Origin: an uncultured archaeon
GTDB taxonomy: Archaea; Thermoproteota; Nitrososphaeria; Nitrososphaerales; CALBXV01
Direction: 5' to 3'
NCBI GenBank assembly: GCA_937890045.1
Contig: CALBXV010000629.1
Span: forward strand, 1 to 6,215
Length of the DNA: 6,215 bases
Numbering within the stretch: position 1 is the first letter of the stretch; the number at the start of each line of letters is the position of its first letter. The notes under the pieces are model-generated. The model did no database searches and was not told where the DNA came from. It saw only the letters and a list, made by a program, of their open reading frames with translations. A program made the position numbers and the translations under genes. Positions 5,805 to 6,215 of the stretch are shown here, one piece after another.

Positions 5805-5810
5805 GAGGAA
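5805..5810 (+). promoter_or_regulatory. Shine-Dalgarno of the zinc-ribbon-like gene
   Basis: GAGGAA lies 8 bases before the ATG at 5819, directly after a run of seven T that follows tRNA-Thr. It fixes the start of the downstream gene. Confidence 0.75.
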
Positions 5811-5818
5811 ATATATCT

Positions 5819-6215
5819 ATGAAAATCGATCCCCTTTATCATAATCATAAAGTCAAAAAGGTTTCTAAGGGTAGTAAAGTTAAAAATTCTTTACAAAATA
5901 ATCCTTTAGTAAATCCACATGACCTTGTAATGGTTTACTGTCGTTATTGTCAAAAAAGATTAGATGTTTATGTTTATCATTCATTGGGTAAATCTGAACA
6001 TTTTCAATTGATAAATCTACCAGAAAGAGTTGCAAAACATTTAAAACAGCGAAAGATTGATTGTCCTAAATGTGAAAAAACCTTTATCTTAGAAAAACAT
6101 ATACAAGATACAAAAACAGAATTTTTACTTAAACTTGATTGCTCCAATATGTCTACAGGAATGGAATCGTGGTATGAAGATGCTATCCCAAAAGCAATAG
6201 ATGAATATGATATAT
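5819..6215 (+). CDS. hypothetical protein with two CxxC pairs, zinc-ribbon-like (3' end missing)
   Basis: The frame is open from the ATG at 5819 to the window end, giving 132 residues with no stop. A lysine-rich N-terminus (MKIDPLYHNHKVKKVSK) is followed by CRYC (C41, C44) and, 37 residues later, CPKC (C82, C85). Two CxxC pairs on hairpin-like segments (VMVYCRYCQKRL and KIDCPKCEKTFIL) are the pattern of a zinc ribbon. Ribbons of this kind occur in nucleic-acid-binding proteins and as structural elements in many phage proteins, so the role is open. The residues after about 100 (EFLLKLDC, then MESWYEDAIPKAIDEY) start another, more acidic region that is cut off. I do not recognise the family. 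It is separated from tRNA-Thr by 21 bases and has a good ribosome binding site. Confidence 0.8.
   Translation, partial: MKIDPLYHNHKVKKVSKGSKVKNSLQNNPLVNPHDLVMVYCRYCQKRLDVYVYHSLGKSEHFQLINLPERVAKHLKQRKIDCPKCEKTFILEKHIQDTKTEFLLKLDCSNMSTGMESWYEDAIPKAIDEYDI

Noticed and set aside
1..6215. CRISPR array, insertion sequence or integrase attachment site
   Set aside because: There are no regularly spaced repeats, no transposase or integrase motifs, and no duplicated tRNA end beyond the short T-arm similarity between the two tRNAs.

Overview
The window looks like part of a tailed-phage genome, most likely a marine T4-like myovirus. The grounds are: low GC (about one third by eye); all eight proteins and two tRNAs on the + strand; tiny gaps or overlapping stop/start codons; small proteins of unknown function next to enzymes typical of large marine phages (a phage-type 2OG-Fe(II) oxygenase, a glycosyltransferase, a DUF4338-like protein); and tRNA genes embedded between coding genes. 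No structural protein, polymerase or terminase is present, so the family and host cannot be fixed from this window alone.

Positions 1-2748 hold a tightly overlapping trio. The first gene is cut by the left edge and resembles phage DUF4338-type proteins, with an outline compatible with a GNAT-like acyltransferase. The second is a 184-residue protein of unknown function with a weak nuclease-like pattern. The third is a 448-residue GT-B glycosyltransferase that carries what reads as a winged helix-turn-helix at its C-terminus. A 124-residue, probably coiled-coil protein follows (2753-3127).

After the largest gap in the window (34 bases) comes a full-length, catalytically intact aldehyde dehydrogenase (3162-4640) with its own good ribosome binding site. 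This is a host-like metabolic gene. It overlaps a 64-residue membrane or secreted small protein (4640-4834), which overlaps a 268-residue 2OG-Fe(II) oxygenase (4827-5633). Then come tRNA-Ala(UGC) and tRNA-Thr(UGU), and finally the start of a zinc-ribbon-like protein that runs off the right edge; it is open to the window end.

The most interesting points are the glycosyltransferase fused to a DNA-binding-like domain, which suggests that DNA may be the acceptor; the complete phage-borne aldehyde dehydrogenase next to a 2-oxoglutarate-dependent oxygenase; and a paired change in the phage tRNA-Thr that replaces the G19-C56 tertiary pair with A19-U56. A phage DNA-modification module is a reasonable hypothesis for the left part, but it is not shown by the sequence.
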